A stretch of DNA of 64,000 nt from Chaunax sp. Z400 (Eukaryota; Chordata; Actinopteri; Lophiiformes; Chaunacidae). The stretch's first letter is position 1; every line of letters begins with the position of its first letter. Under the pieces are notes generated by a model. That model had not been told where the DNA came from. It saw nothing but the letters and a program-made list of their open reading frames with translations, and did not search any database. The position numbers and the translations under genes are program-made. Below, piece after piece: positions 26,576 to 53,800 of the stretch. The stretch covers positions 19,997,839 to 20,061,838 of the forward strand of contig CM075189.1 in the NCBI GenBank assembly GCA_037577475.1. The letters are read 5' to 3'.

Positions 26576-27658
26576 TCAGTCAATCTCCCCTCTGCCTTTA
26601 AGGACTGGATTCTTAAAAACCAGACAGATGCCGTGGTTATTGTTCCGCTGTCTTTGTGGCGTTCGACTGCTTGTTGTCTCTCTTTTTCTTGGTAGAACTG
26701 CCATCAGTTTGGACCGGTAGTGATCCCCAGCCAGGAAATAAAGAACTGGGTCAATACAACTGTTGACACTTGCCAGTGGCCTGGTGATCTTGTATGTAAA
26801 GTTGACAATGTTCAGGACTTCACAGTCAAAACCCAACACACGGGAGGTGTAGTAGAGGGTTCGTGTGATGTGAAATGGTACAAAGCTCACAGCAAATACC
26901 ACCAACACCACGATGATGAGCTTGATGGACTTCTGTCTGGAGGCGTCGCCCTGGCGGCTGGATGATAATCCTCGTCTGGGCTGGCACAGCGCCCTCGCCA
27001 TCAAGCAGTAACACACCACAATGACCAGGAAAGGGATGCCAAATAGGAGCACCATGACTACAGAACTGTAGTCTACATACTCCTCAAAGGACTCCTGGTT
27101 GGTTGTGTCATGGCACAGGGTGTCATTGTCTCTCCTGGAGGTGGTGACGAAGACGAGGTTGGGCACCAGGCACACAGTCACCACACCCCACACCATCCCA
27201 CACGCCAGGTGGGCATGACGGGACTTCACTAGGGTCAGTGCCTTGATGGGGTGGCAGATGCCCATATATCGATGAACGCTGATGCAGGTGAGAAAGAGGA
27301 TGCTGCAATAGAGGTTGGCGTAAAAGAGAAAGCGCACAATTTTGCAAGCAGCCAATCCAAAGGGCCAGTGGCTGCGGTTGGCGTAGTAGTAAATGAGGGT
27401 GGGCAGGGAAAGGACGTACAGGAAGTCAGACAGGGCAAGGTGGAACATGAATACTGTACTCGGGTTCCACGGACGCATCCTTAGGAACAGCCACAACGCT
27501 GTAGCATTGAGCACGAGGCCAAACACAAACACCAGGCTGTAGGACACAGGCAACAGGATGTATTTGAACTCCTCATTGAAGCGACAGCTGGAGTTGAAGA
27601 TTGAGGTGAACACCATCGACTGGGTGTGTGCGCCAAGGCTGCTGTTGACTGCTTCCAT
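26576..27658 (-). CDS. p2ry4: P2Y4-type nucleotide receptor (class A GPCR)
   Basis: The coding part is in one exon of 360 codons. I start at MEAVNSS: a good acceptor (CCTTTTAG followed by GG) on the minus strand lies between it and the in-frame methionine 15 codons further up, so that one is probably intronic. Two N-glycosylation sequons (N5, N22) precede seven membrane segments; TM1 begins near residue 34. TM3 ends with CISVHRYMGICHP, the usual DRY variant of this subgroup. TM6 carries FVPFHITRTLYY, holding the His and Arg used for nucleotide phosphates, and TM7 has KITRPLASVNSCIDPVLY. Such receptors sit in the plasma membrane, bind UTP or ATP and signal mainly through Gq. VLSLPTLIYYY and CLVPNLVFVTTS favour P2Y4 over P2Y2, as does the position next to arr3. 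A non-coding upstream exon is likely but not located. Confidence 0.92.
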   Translation of the reverse strand: MEAVNSSLGAHTQSMVFTSIFNSSCRFNEEFKYILLPVSYSLVFVFGLVLNATALWLFLRMRPWNPSTVFMFHLALSDFLYVLSLPTLIYYYANRSHWPFGLAACKIVRFLFYANLYCSILFLTCISVHRYMGICHPIKALTLVKSRHAHLACGMVWGVVTVCLVPNLVFVTTSRRDNDTLCHDTTNQESFEEYVDYSSVVMVLLFGIPFLVIVVCYCLMARALCQPRRGLSSSRQGDASRQKSIKLIIVVLVVFAVSFVPFHITRTLYYTSRVLGFDCEVLNIVNFTYKITRPLASVNSCIDPVLYFLAGDHYRSKLMAVLPRKRETTSSRTPQRQRNNNHGICLVFKNPVLKGRGEID

Positions 27659-28104
27659 AATGTGGTGTGGCACAGGTGACCAAACCCTAAAAGGAAGAAG
27701 CACTCATGTAGATTAATTTATACTAAATAGGTTGATTGACAGAAAATTAATCAGAAACAGTATTTCCAAGCAAAATATCAACCATTTCTCTGGATCCACC
27801 TTCTCAATCAGAATGATTTGCTGCTTTTCTCTGTTTAATATGACTGTAAACTGGATCTATCTGAGTTTTGGGACTGTTGATTGGACATTTGAAAACGTCA
27901 CCATGAGCTATCCATCACTAGTTCCTACAAGTACAAGGTTTGGTCATGCTTGACTTATTATTGAGAGTAGTCTTGAGTCTGGAGACAGTTTTTGGACAAA
28001 TAGCCCAGATGCATTTATCTGACTATTCTGAAATGACAACTGCCTTTTTAAACCAACCCACCCCTACACAAAAAAGGCATGAACGTTCAGGAAACAATGA
28101 CATT

Positions 28105-28395
28105 TGCAAGAACGCCACTGCTGCGGCAGCATGACCGGGATCGTGCTTGTTGGTGTGCTGGAGACGGCTGGCAAGTGATGAGCCCTGACCTAAACACCAT
28201 TAAAAATCTGTGGGGTTGGTTCAGTGAGCAAAGTGCGACAGCATGAATGTCCTCCACAGACACAGCAGAAACTTCAGGCAGCTGAAGAGTGAGCCTCGGA
28301 AGGTTGTACCAGTCCATGAGGAGGAGGATTACAGCTGTAATCAATGCCGGTGGAGGACACACTAATTAATGATTGTGTAAAATGTTGTCTACTCC
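28105..28395 (+). mobile_element. Tc1/mariner-like transposase 3' fragment
   Basis: A decayed piece of a Tc1-like transposase. One frame reads WQVMSPDLNTIKNLWG, matching the family's conserved SPDLNPIENLW block around the third catalytic acid. The glutamate of that DDE triad reads lysine here, and stops and frame changes follow. The end of the coding part matches the inverted fragment near 29.6–29.8 kb, including the shared block ACACACTAATTA and the following TGATTGTGTAAAATGTTGT. It cannot encode an active transposase. Confidence 0.7.
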
Positions 28396-29120
28396 AGAAA
28401 AAGTTAAGGAACTAAATACGGGTTGTTATTTTCATAATGTAGGACACAAACTACCTCAGAAAATCTGCATTAAAGCCCATTGGTGCATTTTAAAATCCCT
28501 TGAGAGTATTAAGGATAGCTCTAGTATGAAGTAGCCATGGTGGAAAAAGTACTTGGGTCTTTTACTTAATAAGTTTTACTTTTACTTGGTAAAAATCACT
28601 CATTAAAAAATTTACTTTAGTAAAATTACAAAAAGAATAGCATCAAACTATACTATTAAGAACAAAAAGTAAAAAAAAAAAAAATAGGGCTACTGATTAA
28701 GGAGAATGTCATTTCAGAATTCAATTATTGAATTAGAACTATATTAATCACCCATACAAATAATTTGTTGATTATATATGTTTTATGATTCATTTGAATC
28801 TAAGAAGTAACTGAAGCTGTACAATAAGTGCAGATCAGTTCAAATACTTAACTCTGAGAATAGTGCATCGCATAAAATTGACAACACAGTAAAGTTCTAT
28901 TGTAACCCATTTACCAATGCACTTGCTATTTCAGTCCACTGCTGGTTGATTCATTTAAAACGAACTGTTACCACACATGTGATCACGAGGGTCGACACGT
29001 GTTGAACTACCTTAACGTCGGTCCCATACATATAAGAACATATTATGGCCTGCTCACCCCACAGGGATCCGAAAGACGCGCTGGTGTCGGTGGTGTTGAG
29101 AAGTTGCTTCTGTTCCCCAG

Positions 29121-29152
29121 TCTCTCTCTCTCTCTCGCTCTCTCTCTCTCTA
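29121..29152. repeat. (CT)n microsatellite
   Basis: A CT dinucleotide run of about 32 bp with one CG interruption. Confidence 0.9.
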
Positions 29153-29594
29153 GCAGAGACCCAGTCGTTGCTCCTCTCGGCTGTCCAGTCGGCGCACATT
29201 ACATACGCACCTAAAGGTTCGTAGTGGAAGTGGAGTTGGACTCCATGGCACCGCTGCAGAGCCAGTCACCAGCGGGCGCAGGGTACAGATAGAGAACATA
29301 CCGCAGACGTGAAATGGGAAGTCACACTGCTGAGTCGACAAGACTTCCGTCTAAAAAAAAAATCCTGCAGTGGAAGTGACTCTGCTCCAAGTTTCACTGG
29401 AAACATTACACTTTTCTACTTTTAGGTGCTTCTCCAGCACCGTATTTAGACACTGTGCTTATTCATTAATTTGCTTGGTTGGTTTTTCTCATGAAAATAA
29501 CTAAACTTTTAATGATGATCTTAATTCAATCAGACGCAAAAACAGAGAGGCGTTGAAAAAAAACAACACCAAAAAATATCAGCACCATGAATTT

Positions 29595-29800
29595 GTCAGA
29601 TAACACAATTACACAACATTTTACACAATCAGTAATTAGTGTGTCCCCCATCAGCATTGATTCTAGCAGTAATCCTCCTCCTCATGGACGGGCACAACCT
29701 CTGGATGATGTCATCCTGTGGGATGGTGGGCCACTCTTCAGTCAGAGCTGCCTGGAGTTGCTGATGAGTTGAGTCTGTGGAGGATGTTCAGGCTTTCACA
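29595..29800 (-). mobile_element. Tc1/mariner-like transposase 3' fragment, inverted copy
   Basis: On the minus strand a frame reads QLQAALTEEWPTIPQDDIIQ, then MRRRITARINADGGHTNY and a stop, which is the typical end of Tc1-like transposases. It shares this end and about 20 bp of 3' flank with the plus-strand fragment at 28.1–28.4 kb. The upstream catalytic part is missing, so it is a truncated relic. Confidence 0.72.
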
Positions 29801-32800
29801 CTCTTTGTGTCTTTTTGTGGAGGTGGGTTAGTTCAACAAAAGATTGGTCATTTGGGATTAATTTAATTTTCATTTGAAATGTTTAATCTTAAATCCCTTT
29901 AGTGTATACTAAGCAATAAATTAGCCAAATTTGCCAAGTATAAGGGGTCTTTAGTGGTTTGGGATAAAAAGCTCTTTATCACTGGTTGATTATGAGTACT
30001 TTTCATACAACAGAACATTTTGCTTCCAATACTTCCTTTAAAATACTGAATACAGAACTTTGTTGTGATATTGCTTGCCTGAAAGATGTGAATATTTCTT
30101 CTTTATTATATGTCTTAGGCATAAAAACTTATTCCCATGACAACACTCAATGACAGTACACACTGAAAAGTTGTAGAATATGAACAGTTGTACTGTGGTC
30201 TGTATAGCTGTTATAAAACTCCATATGCTCTATGGAGCTGTGAAGGACTAACTAGCTCATCTCCTCAATAATCTTTTTTCTGTAAGGATAAGGTGTGGAG
30301 TTAAAATAAACATGAAAGGGTGAGTTGTTCTCAGAGGTGGATGATTAGCTGAGGTGAAATGAGTCGGTCACTTAATAAACTGTGAGTGACCCACAATAGC
30401 AAAGCAGATCTACACTCAGTAACCAAAGTTTGGTTTGATTCACCTTTTCTGGTCTAACGTGAGATTGACAATAGTACGTATGACTCTGTTCACATGCATG
30501 GAGCATTTTCTTGTAATGTTTAGTTTTCTGCTGGAATACTGGGACTGTACATTTAATGCCAGATAAATCCTGGAAGTATTTGGAATTTAGGAGATATTTA
30601 TAAGCTCTATAAATCATCTGAAAGAAGTCCTGATGAGGTAATTTAATATTAGATCTACTTTAGCTGAAAACAAATGAAAAGTCCAGACCCCATTCGCCCC
30701 ATCCCCAAAGTGTGTGTCTGTGTGTATTGGTGGTAACTGTGAGTTTCCGTTTGTGTACTGCATTGGGTTTCTGTGGTTCAGATGTTTGGAATGTGAGTGG
30801 GCCACTGACAAAGCATGTTATTCATCAGAAACCCATTTAAAGTATAGCATTGGCTTACAGATGGAAAACGTATCAAACCAGGCTGCTTTTACAGAAAAAT
30901 TAATTCCTTCTCTCCATTGTTAAATAACCAACTTGTTTCTTAAAATCCTCCTCGACTCAAAAATGTGTTTTGCTTTTTATTACCTCGACAGAACGTTTGA
31001 CCGTGACTGTGCTGAATGTTGTATGTGCAGTTTCACATTAGAGGTCTTCTGTGTCTATGTACAGCACGATTTTGAGACATAACTTGTTTAGAAGCCAATA
31101 ATGGTTCAATATGTAGCTTTAAAAGGAATTTTTACAGAAATGAGAAATACTTACATATTCATAGAGGTATAGGTTTTTCATATATTCATAGGTTATATTG
31201 AATTTGAAGAATTTTTAACAAGGGAGTAAAACTTTTTGTGGAAAATAATATCACACAACTAATTAATCATAGAAATATAATTTGAAGTATCTTCAGGCAT
31301 GATGTCGATCTTTAAACTTTACTATGTCTACGTATGCACACATTTTTCAAGCAGAACTCGCTATGCTAAAACATAGCACCGCACCAACCTTGTCAATGTA
31401 AACTCCTATTCAATTAAAACCTGAGTTTTAAAAGAAAATCGTTTGATATTTCCCACTCCTTTCCCTTGATTTGGGTGTTGACAAAAATTCCTTCCCCCCC
31501 CCTCCAGGTTTTGTCATCACTAAAGTAAGTATAGCAGTGACTCAGCGGTCGCTGACACATACCTGCTGCCAAAATACAGAGGGATGTGTTTGGTCATGCC
31601 TTAATAAGTAACCACTTCAACTGAATGCTACAAGCAAAAAGACACACAGTCTCACACGAAGTGGAATATTTACAAGTTAACTTAGGACCAGATTAGAAGA
31701 GTGGTCTCATCTCTTTCTGCTGCAGTCCATTAATTTACTGAGCTGACAGCTCCCACATGTTTGTTCATGGCCATCATGTCACAATTCACAAGAGCTAATG
31801 TAATAATATTTAGGAGTTGTTATCATTTGGAAAAGCATTTGGTTGTTTTTCATGTAAAATGAGGAAATATTCTCTACAAGACCTCTAGTACTCTACAATG
31901 ACGTGTAAAAAAAAAAATTGTGTAAACACTAGAGAGAGATAAAAATCAGACATACCTTGATAAAAATGATCAGTGTGATGCTCAGTTTAACCTGTGGATA
32001 CATTCATGACTGCTTCTCATGGTGGAAAACTATGGCCCATAAATAGCTTTTTTGTGGTTGTATGGTTGTAACGGTTTAACAAACTCTCCACTATGACTTA
32101 TCTTGTCTGTTTCACAAAAACAACACATGCATGATGTGTGATGAATGAAAAGGGGGTTTCTCTGTTTCTACCTTTCCTTAACTCCATGAAATAACACTTG
32201 ATTGCTTGGTGACAGTCAAGAGTTGCTTTATGCACTTTACTCATATGAAGGTTGCATAAAACATACACAGTAGACACAGGTACTGATTAAGTGACATAAA
32301 AGCAACAGTATGAGACAGTAAACAAAGTGAGATATGGCAGGTCCGTCTATACCAACTTTACAGACAATGATCCAGATATTTACAGCTATGGATTTTACGC
32401 TCCATAGGTTTAATAGAGGGCTTTTAGAAGCTCAGATCCAGGCTCAATAAGAGCAGCGTAATGGAAAGCACACAGTAGCAGGGATGAAGGAGAATGGTAA
32501 ACACTAGCCTCGAGTGAACACTGGAAATTGATGGACTATATTTTTACAGTCATTAAATTTCATTTAAAACCAGATCTATGAGACCTTCATACTGAAATCA
32601 ATATTTGTACAAGTAGCAGTTAGTGGAGATACACATTAAGGTTTTCCATTCATATCAGACATCTTTTTCATCATCCTCCAAGATGGATGGATGATTAAGG
32701 CAGACTGTGCAACGAGTGCTTCCTGTGCCATGTTTCCTGCTGTGTTGACACAGACGAACTATTGTTAGACTATTGACCAAGCAAATGAAAAGATGGCAGG

Positions 32801-32937
32801 GCTGAGGAAAAGTCCAGCTGATGAGATCGATATCCTATCAGTGTGTCCTCCTTTCAGATCTCGGCTCCCCCGCTTCCTTTTGTTCTAACTGAGCAGACCA
32901 GAGGCTTCGTTCCATCGATGTTTTTCATCTGTGTGAG

Positions 32938-46869
<13,932 letters not shown>

Positions 46870-47900
46870 GGTGATCGATGTAGAATGATGTGCTCATAAA
46901 AATAATCCACATGAGTTGATGAACGTATAACAACAATTTAATGGAAGTCTACTGTGACTCAGATGGCATCCCACGGGAGGTCAGTCGAACCCCACACCAT
47001 GTTCATATCAGCTCACGCTTCCTGGGTCTCCGTTGGTTCCCTCTGGGTCACACATCCTGTTGCATTAAAGGAAGAAAGAAAGAAACGTCCAGCTGACTGT
47101 GAGGTGAGTCCACTTTAACAGCAGCCTGCTCTTTGACAGAGGCTCCAGTCTGATAGTATCCTTGCACAGGCAGACTCTGTTTCAGTTGTTGGTTGCACGT
47201 TGCTGCACCCAGGTGGGTGTGTTGCTCCAACAAACACAGACCATCACAGCAGGGCAAGGGAGGGAGAGGGAAGGACGCAGGGGAAAAATAGCAAGAGGTG
47301 CTGCACAGCCTGGGAGCAGCGGCCACCCCTGAGGCAATGACTGTGCCTCTGGCTTAACCACAAACACAGGCCCTCTTCTTGTCCCAAAACAAAAACCCCA
47401 CATGCGAACAACAGCAAAAGAAGTCCCAAGAATGGCAAAACAAACAAACTCAAGCCGCATCCATGGCACCCACACACTCACACAGGCACACAGCAGAGAT
47501 AGAAACTCAGTCAGCACTAAAACCAGACAGGCATGCAACAGAAACCAGACTAATTCAAATGATTTCCCAGCTCTGTTGCCATATAAGGGAATAGCAACAC
47601 CCTCCAAAACTTTCAGCTGATGACTGCAGTTGTCTTTGCTTCTTCCAGGCCTAGACTCCATTTAGTGTGTGTCTGGTTTGGATGAGGGTCTCGCTTTCAT
47701 GCTGGATGTTTGTGTGCTGGCGTGTGTGTCTTGTCAGCAGAGTCCCGTCCTCAGTGGCGTGGCCTCCAGCGGTTCCTCAGAGCGCTGTCAGAGCGGAGAG
47801 AGGGAGCAGTGAGGCAGAGGACGACCCCGTTTGAGCTCAGGGCAGACAGAGGAAGTGGCTCGACATTCCAGATGGCGGACATAAGCAGGAAATTTTTTGC
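46870..47900 (-). promoter_or_regulatory. inppl1 5' UTR and probable promoter region
   Basis: Upstream of the inppl1 start there is about 1 kb of relatively GC-rich sequence. A CAGATGGCGGAC word at 47,869–47,880 resembles a YY1 site of the kind seen near transcription starts, but it is in antisense orientation to inppl1. I cannot place the start site or say whether a further 5' exon exists. Confidence 0.25.
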
Positions 47901-50900
47901 AAGGGGCTCAACTTCTTCACCAGTGTGTGAAACAGCAGACTGCTTCCTTTCTCACTCTCTCTCTCACTCTCTCTCTCTCTCTCTCCCCCCCTCCCGTCTT
48001 CTTCCTTCCTCAGACCCTGCCTCTGTCCCTTTCTTCAAATTCCAAATAGGAAACAGTTTTCCACACACATGTGGGCTGCCTGGCTAATCCTCATTTTTTT
48101 TCCCCCCCCTTTGCTCCTTTTATCATCTTTATCTTCTAAACTTTCATCCTCTGGCAGGTATATTTACTTTATTTGACCCCTTCTTTCTCCAGCACAAAAA
48201 CCTTTTTCCAAAACTTTTTGTCACCCTCCCTAAGCTTCCCTTCCCCTCTTGCTCAATCCTTCCATTTCAGCAAAATGTAGCCTCCATATGGTTATGATCA
48301 TCCTTCACTTTCTTATTTTTGCCCATTTAGAACATCGCCCATTTTTCAGCCCTCCTACTTCACTCCTCCTCCATTAGAACTCTGTGGGAAGCTGTTTGGT
48401 CACATATTTGCTGTTCTACCTCTCACTACTCAGCAGAAATGTGCAAACCACCAACCACAGCCTAAATAAAACAGACACAAGTCCATCCCAATCTGATCAA
48501 TTTAACCCTCAATAAATTCTGCTATATATTGCTATGAGCTCTCTACAGCACATCATTTAAAGATATAAAGCATCATGCCATTGAGGATTTAGAGCAGTGC
48601 TTTGATTATAATATCAATACGCAACGATGAAAACATGTAAACATGACAATATTTGGTATTTAATGACGTCCTGCACTGAAAATCAAGTATTTAACCTTCT
48701 TATGCAGTGTTTTTATACATTACCATATACATAATGAGCAAAATAAGCGGTCACTGCCAAGACATTTCTGTCTTGGCTCTTCAGTGTACTATTGATGTGT
48801 TATTATGGATCCCTCTGCGTTTCTTGGCAGGACCAACCCTATTCTGGCTCTGACTGTCTCCACTCTGCCCTGATTGGCTTGATACTCTCTATTTTGCCTC
48901 TGACTGGCCTATTCTGATCTTCTTAAGGAAACACAAATCACTTTCCCCCTTCATGCCAAAACCTATAATCCAAACAACAAAGGTAACCAATCAGGGTCGT
49001 GACAAAAAAAGCAGCAGGGTCCATAATAATGCACCGATGACAGCCTCAGAAACACTGAGTTTAAACAGAAATGGTCTCATAATTTATCTAAGGAACCAAT
49101 CCCATCAACCTGTGAGGAGAGGCTACAATGAAATGGTGGGTTTCAGAGGTATAGCCAGGAGTAGTTATATATCAGTATTTTGCAAGCCAAGTTTCACTAT
49201 TTACAAAATGATGGCAGAGATGTGTTCTCTTTTTGGGTGCAAACTGGCAAAAGGAGAAATGTGAGCTTTCATGTATTGCCATTTTCCAGAGCACTGTTTA
49301 GAAAATCTTACACAAAACAGATGGGTTTCTGCACAAAACTTACATTGCAGCCCAAGGCTGTTCCACCTTTTAGCCATTTTCTCTAAACAATTTGTGTGTG
49401 ATAATATTGACCTTGGTGAACTTGCATCATTTAAAATATCTTACTCTTAGGCTCCAAACAGAATTGTCAGTGCTCATCATTAAATTGTATCATCCACAAA
49501 GATATTCACAGCTGTTTATGAAGGTATTATCAAGGCTAACTTAGTATCACTAGATATGATTTCATCACTCTTTACAACTTTACAAAGCCAATACAGTCTT
49601 AATATAGACTAAAAGGCTTTTTTTGGTTCAAAAGAGATTCTTAGATGGCAAAGTTAAAGCAATGTTGTGTAATATTATAAACTAGACAGCACTTAGAGAG
49701 CACAACCCTCTGCCAAGGCAGCTCATTTTCTACATTATGTCAGAGCTCCTAAAAGCAATAGTCCCATGATAGCTTGATTCTCGTAATATGACTCCTTGAC
49801 CATGAAAACCTAGAATTTGGAAGCACATTGGTATCATTATTAGTTTGATAGTTGTTCAAGAAAAACAGTATTTCTATAGCTTTCTTCAGGATCTAGCTCA
49901 GTAACTTGAAGTAACTAAAGATTTGTCAAATTGAACCAACACGATTCCCATTACAATTTGACCTTAGCTGGAAGTCTGTACCATTATCAATTGATATCTC
50001 ACAGTAGTGAATTTTCCGTGAGCCATATAAATTTAAACATTATGGATCACCAGATCTGGAATATTACTTGCATCCAGATCATACAGTACATGTTATGTGG
50101 ATGACATTGTGTCATTTTTGTCCAAAGCATTGTAGGCATTATCCTTGAAGTTGGATGCAAAAATTGTTAATTCCTTCTATCCCACAGTGGAAAAGAATCC
50201 TTTGAAAATATTCTGGATCCAGAGGATGATCCAGATCACCACCAAAATCTAACAGATTGCTCCTTGGGCCTTATCCTACCTCTCCAAAAAATTTCACAAC
50301 CAATCTGTTCATAACATTTTGAGTAATTCTTCTAACAGGCACATAAACAAACAAACCAACACCAGAAAAAAACATTACCTCCTTGGTGTGGCTTATAATG
50401 TGAGTCACACAGCAACGCCTACTGTTTAAGTGACATGGCTGGAAATTTCAAGCATAGTCATTGTCATCAGCTTTTGTTGCTGCTTCACTAAAGGTTAAAA
50501 AGAGGAAGCTGATAGAATCTCCACATGGTTAAACAATAAGGACATTCATGAGATTATGAGAATCTGAAGAAAAAGGCTTAAAGTTCACTTTATCATCTAC
50601 AAGAAAGCCATGTTTGTCAATAACAAAGCAAGAAATGATTGCTTTTCCAAGTTAATTACAGAGAACGCTGGAGACTAGAACATATTCAGCATCCTTAAAA
50701 GCAGTTCAACCAGAGGATTAAACTGGCTATAAATAAATAACACAATGGCAGAAAATAAAAGGCACTCTAAAATATTCAGTGTTCTACTCAGTAATATTAA
50801 AAAGAATTTGATAAAAAAGTCATGTCGTCATGAATAAGAAATGAGTGATGAAAAAGTGCAGAGCTTGTGGTTAACTATGTGCTCATAAACACTATCCTCT

Positions 50901-53800
50901 CAACTGATGGCAGCGACGGACCTTTAAAGCTGCAACATCAGCTGAGTAGGAACAAAAACATTAAGCTCTCAAACATTTAGTTTGACTTCATGCTGTCTCA
51001 ACCTGCTGATTACTGTGCATCAACAGGTTTGTAGAAGGTTACTCTGACATCACTTCACAGTTCCCCATAAGCCATAAGGAAGCACTCTTGTTGGCAACAA
51101 CCACTGTGCCACTGCCTCAATATAGCAACACGCTGAAGTCTGTGTTTAGAGGACGTAATGCCATGGTGCTGTAAGGCACTGGGACTAGTCAGCAGTCACT
51201 TTGAGGGCCAATGTTGATAGTCTATATAAGGTGCTTGCCAAAAATGGCACCGGATTAACTGTAAGTGGCTTATGTGACTGTATGTTACCTCACACAGCCA
51301 AAACCTGAAGGAGAAAACCCAAGATAGACAGTTCAGCATTACGAGGACAGAAAATAAGATTATGATTTAGTTTTTCTGTTTCTTAATCCTGGATAGAATT
51401 AAGTGGTTTACAAAAATGCAACTCCACGCGATCGGTGTAAACAAAACTGTACAGACTCTAGGTACACTACACTCCAACTGTGTACATCACAATGATGTAT
51501 CTGAAAAGTTGGTGAATAACTATAAATTCCAAATAATTCAATAAACAGAACAGAAGATATAAAAGCATTCAGGTTATTTATCTTAAATGTTTTTTAAAAA
51601 AGTATTTTGATAACAGAGGTTGAGGAGCTGTTGTCATTTGGTTGGAAAGAACTCACATTTATGTACTTTATTATTATTTATTATTATTATTGACTCTATC
51701 TCATGAAGAGACACACCAGCTAAGAGCCCAAATAGGACAGGAATTAAGTTCAGAGATTGCAGCTAAAACTAGTAACTACTGTATCTCCATGGACAACCTT
51801 TATAAATGGTCATTCAAATGATACAATACTACTACGACTACTACAATAAACTAAACTAGAAAATTTGTGTCCAAGGACACAGACACTTCTGCTACTGGAA
51901 GAATTCAATTTGTGCTGATGTGGATGGACCGTAACCTCTATCAGCAGAGTAATGGCAGAAAATCATCAAAAATTGCTCAAGTTCAAATCTTCCTGAAATG
52001 TAAAATAAAAAAATAAGAAAAAATAATTTTTAAAAAGTAAATTGAAGACACCAATTATGAGTTTAGACCTTCATAGCTTCTACAAAACATGTGTGAATTT
52101 TCATTGAATTCTGTCCATTGGTTTGGAAGAGAGAATTCCCTTATATAAAACCTGCTGACCCAAAGGTCAGGAACATTGAACATACACAAAACACCATTAA
52201 CACATGTCGCACGGCATTGTATATCTAAAAATATGTGTATTTCATGGTGATGTTTTCAGACTGTACAAATTTCTATAAAAACATTTCTGCCAAAACTGCA
52301 GCTGGGATTTTGCCGTTACATAAACGGCTGCTATTTGCTTGAATTCCTTACAATGACATGTGGTATACGACGGCAGTGGCATGCTTTCCACTGTTCCTTA
52401 GCTGTTCTGGAGTTCATTGCACTTATGATAAGTCATGCATGTAAGAGCAAACCTGCAAATTATATGTAGAACACTATGATTCAGAGAGCAGCTTCAACGT
52501 ATTAAATAAAACTACAAAAAAACGTCCTATTTGCCTGTGAACTCCAGGCTGATGATCCGGCAGTGTTGTGCTGTCCGGGCAGCTTTAAAGAGATCTCAAA
52601 CCTTGTCCCCATATGACAGTTGAATGGAGGCCAACACAAACAACCACCCCTAATTCATTATCCTAGACAGCTATGGTGTGACAATCCATTCATAAGACCG
52701 ATCATCCAGCTCTCTCATTAATCAATCAATTACAGGTGGCTGGTGGAGTGGGAAGATCCTCACACAATCCTCCAGATGGATTTACTTCTACGGCTGCAGG
52801 CCAGCTGAGAAACTGGATCTTCTGAAAAGGTCATCCCCAGTGAATGTGGGCCTTTTGGAAGATGTGAGAGCCAGGTTAACCTGTGCCACTGCTCTACATA
52901 AAGCCACCAAATTAAAAGAGTCTTACTCATAAAGTTCAATTTTCCAATAGGTTATCACCAAACAAGTGTAAAATTTCTGTGTCTATCATCTTACAGTATA
53001 AGTTACCTTACATGATCATTCGTCGGACATTATAATACTAATATCTTGAACAACCATAAGCTGTTTAACTGATTAACATGATGATTTAGTAATCAGAGTC
53101 ATATTAGTTGTTGCTTGCACAGCAGTAAGTCAGCAGGTCACTAAGATTTCTATAAACCAACCGTCGGCACAGATTGTACAAAGCTTGGTAGAGGGGCCAT
53201 CTGTCGTCCTGGCTATGATAACCAAAATCCAACTAATACCACTCTACTCCTGTCTAAGCCATAAGAAAGGAAGTCCTTGAGCATTCACACATGGTCCATT
53301 CAGACTTTTAACCTTAGTGAGGCTGTAATAGCATTAAAGCTATCTCACAGCTTGGAACAAAGACGTTAAAAGTTATTTTTAACTATACCGTTAATAATAA
53401 ATTACTTTTTTTTCCTTTTTTTTTTTTTTGGAACATTTACTTAGAGCAATAAAGAAAACTATGAACAACTTTGTATTGTTCATTCATGATGTCCAGGCTG
53501 AAGACAGATCAAATGGCACGTGACATGCATTAATGGGCTGATTTCATCTACCTGTTCTACACTAGGAACATATCGAGGAAAACATGAAGGACTGTATGTG
53601 TAAAATGTGGAGTACACAATATTATACACGTCCTGCAGCACATGTGCTGTTGCCAATCTGAGATAGATCCAAAAGGACATGGCTTGATTACTGCAATCCA
53701 TTTCTGCCCCGCCTTCGAAACTGCCTGTGTCTCTGAGCTTGTTCCTTTGAAGTAACATAAACATTATTTTTACACACACTGTGGACCAAAACAGTAGCGG
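47900..53800. other. Intergenic DNA between inppl1 and arr3
   Basis: The two genes are divergently transcribed from the ends of this stretch. No exon was found. It holds a CT-rich tract (about 47,950–47,997), a perfect 9-bp hairpin at 48,756–48,777 and an interrupted dispersed repeat at 49,690–50,395. The block near 52,540–52,770 looks compact and unique, as regulatory DNA often does, but that is only an impression. Confidence 0.55.
49690..50395 (+). repeat. Dispersed repeat, copy B, interrupted (unclassified)
   Basis: The two ends match copy A at 17,505–17,756. The left part ('CTGCCAAGGCAGC') is at about 49,690–49,735, and the right part, from 'AAAGAATCC' on with GATGATCCAGATCACCACC and the terminal 'AAAACATTACCTCCTTGG', is at about 50,185–50,395. 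The roughly 450 bp between has no counterpart in copy A, so this copy was either split by an insertion or copy A lost that part. Confidence 0.65.

Larger units (their letters stand above)
27700..32900. other. Intergenic DNA between p2ry4 and inppl1
   Basis: No coding exon was found. The stretch holds two Tc1-like transposase fragments in inverted orientation (28.1–28.4 and 29.6–29.8 kb) and a CT repeat at 29,121–29,152. Upstream non-coding exons of p2ry4 (5' end, minus strand) and the 3' UTR of inppl1 (just below 32,938) must lie in this interval, but their limits are not visible. Confidence 0.6.

Noticed and set aside
47182..47661. 159-codon minus-strand frame upstream of inppl1
   Set aside because: Low-complexity composition, no family match, and no in-frame link to the SH2-coding first exon, which has its own good start codon.
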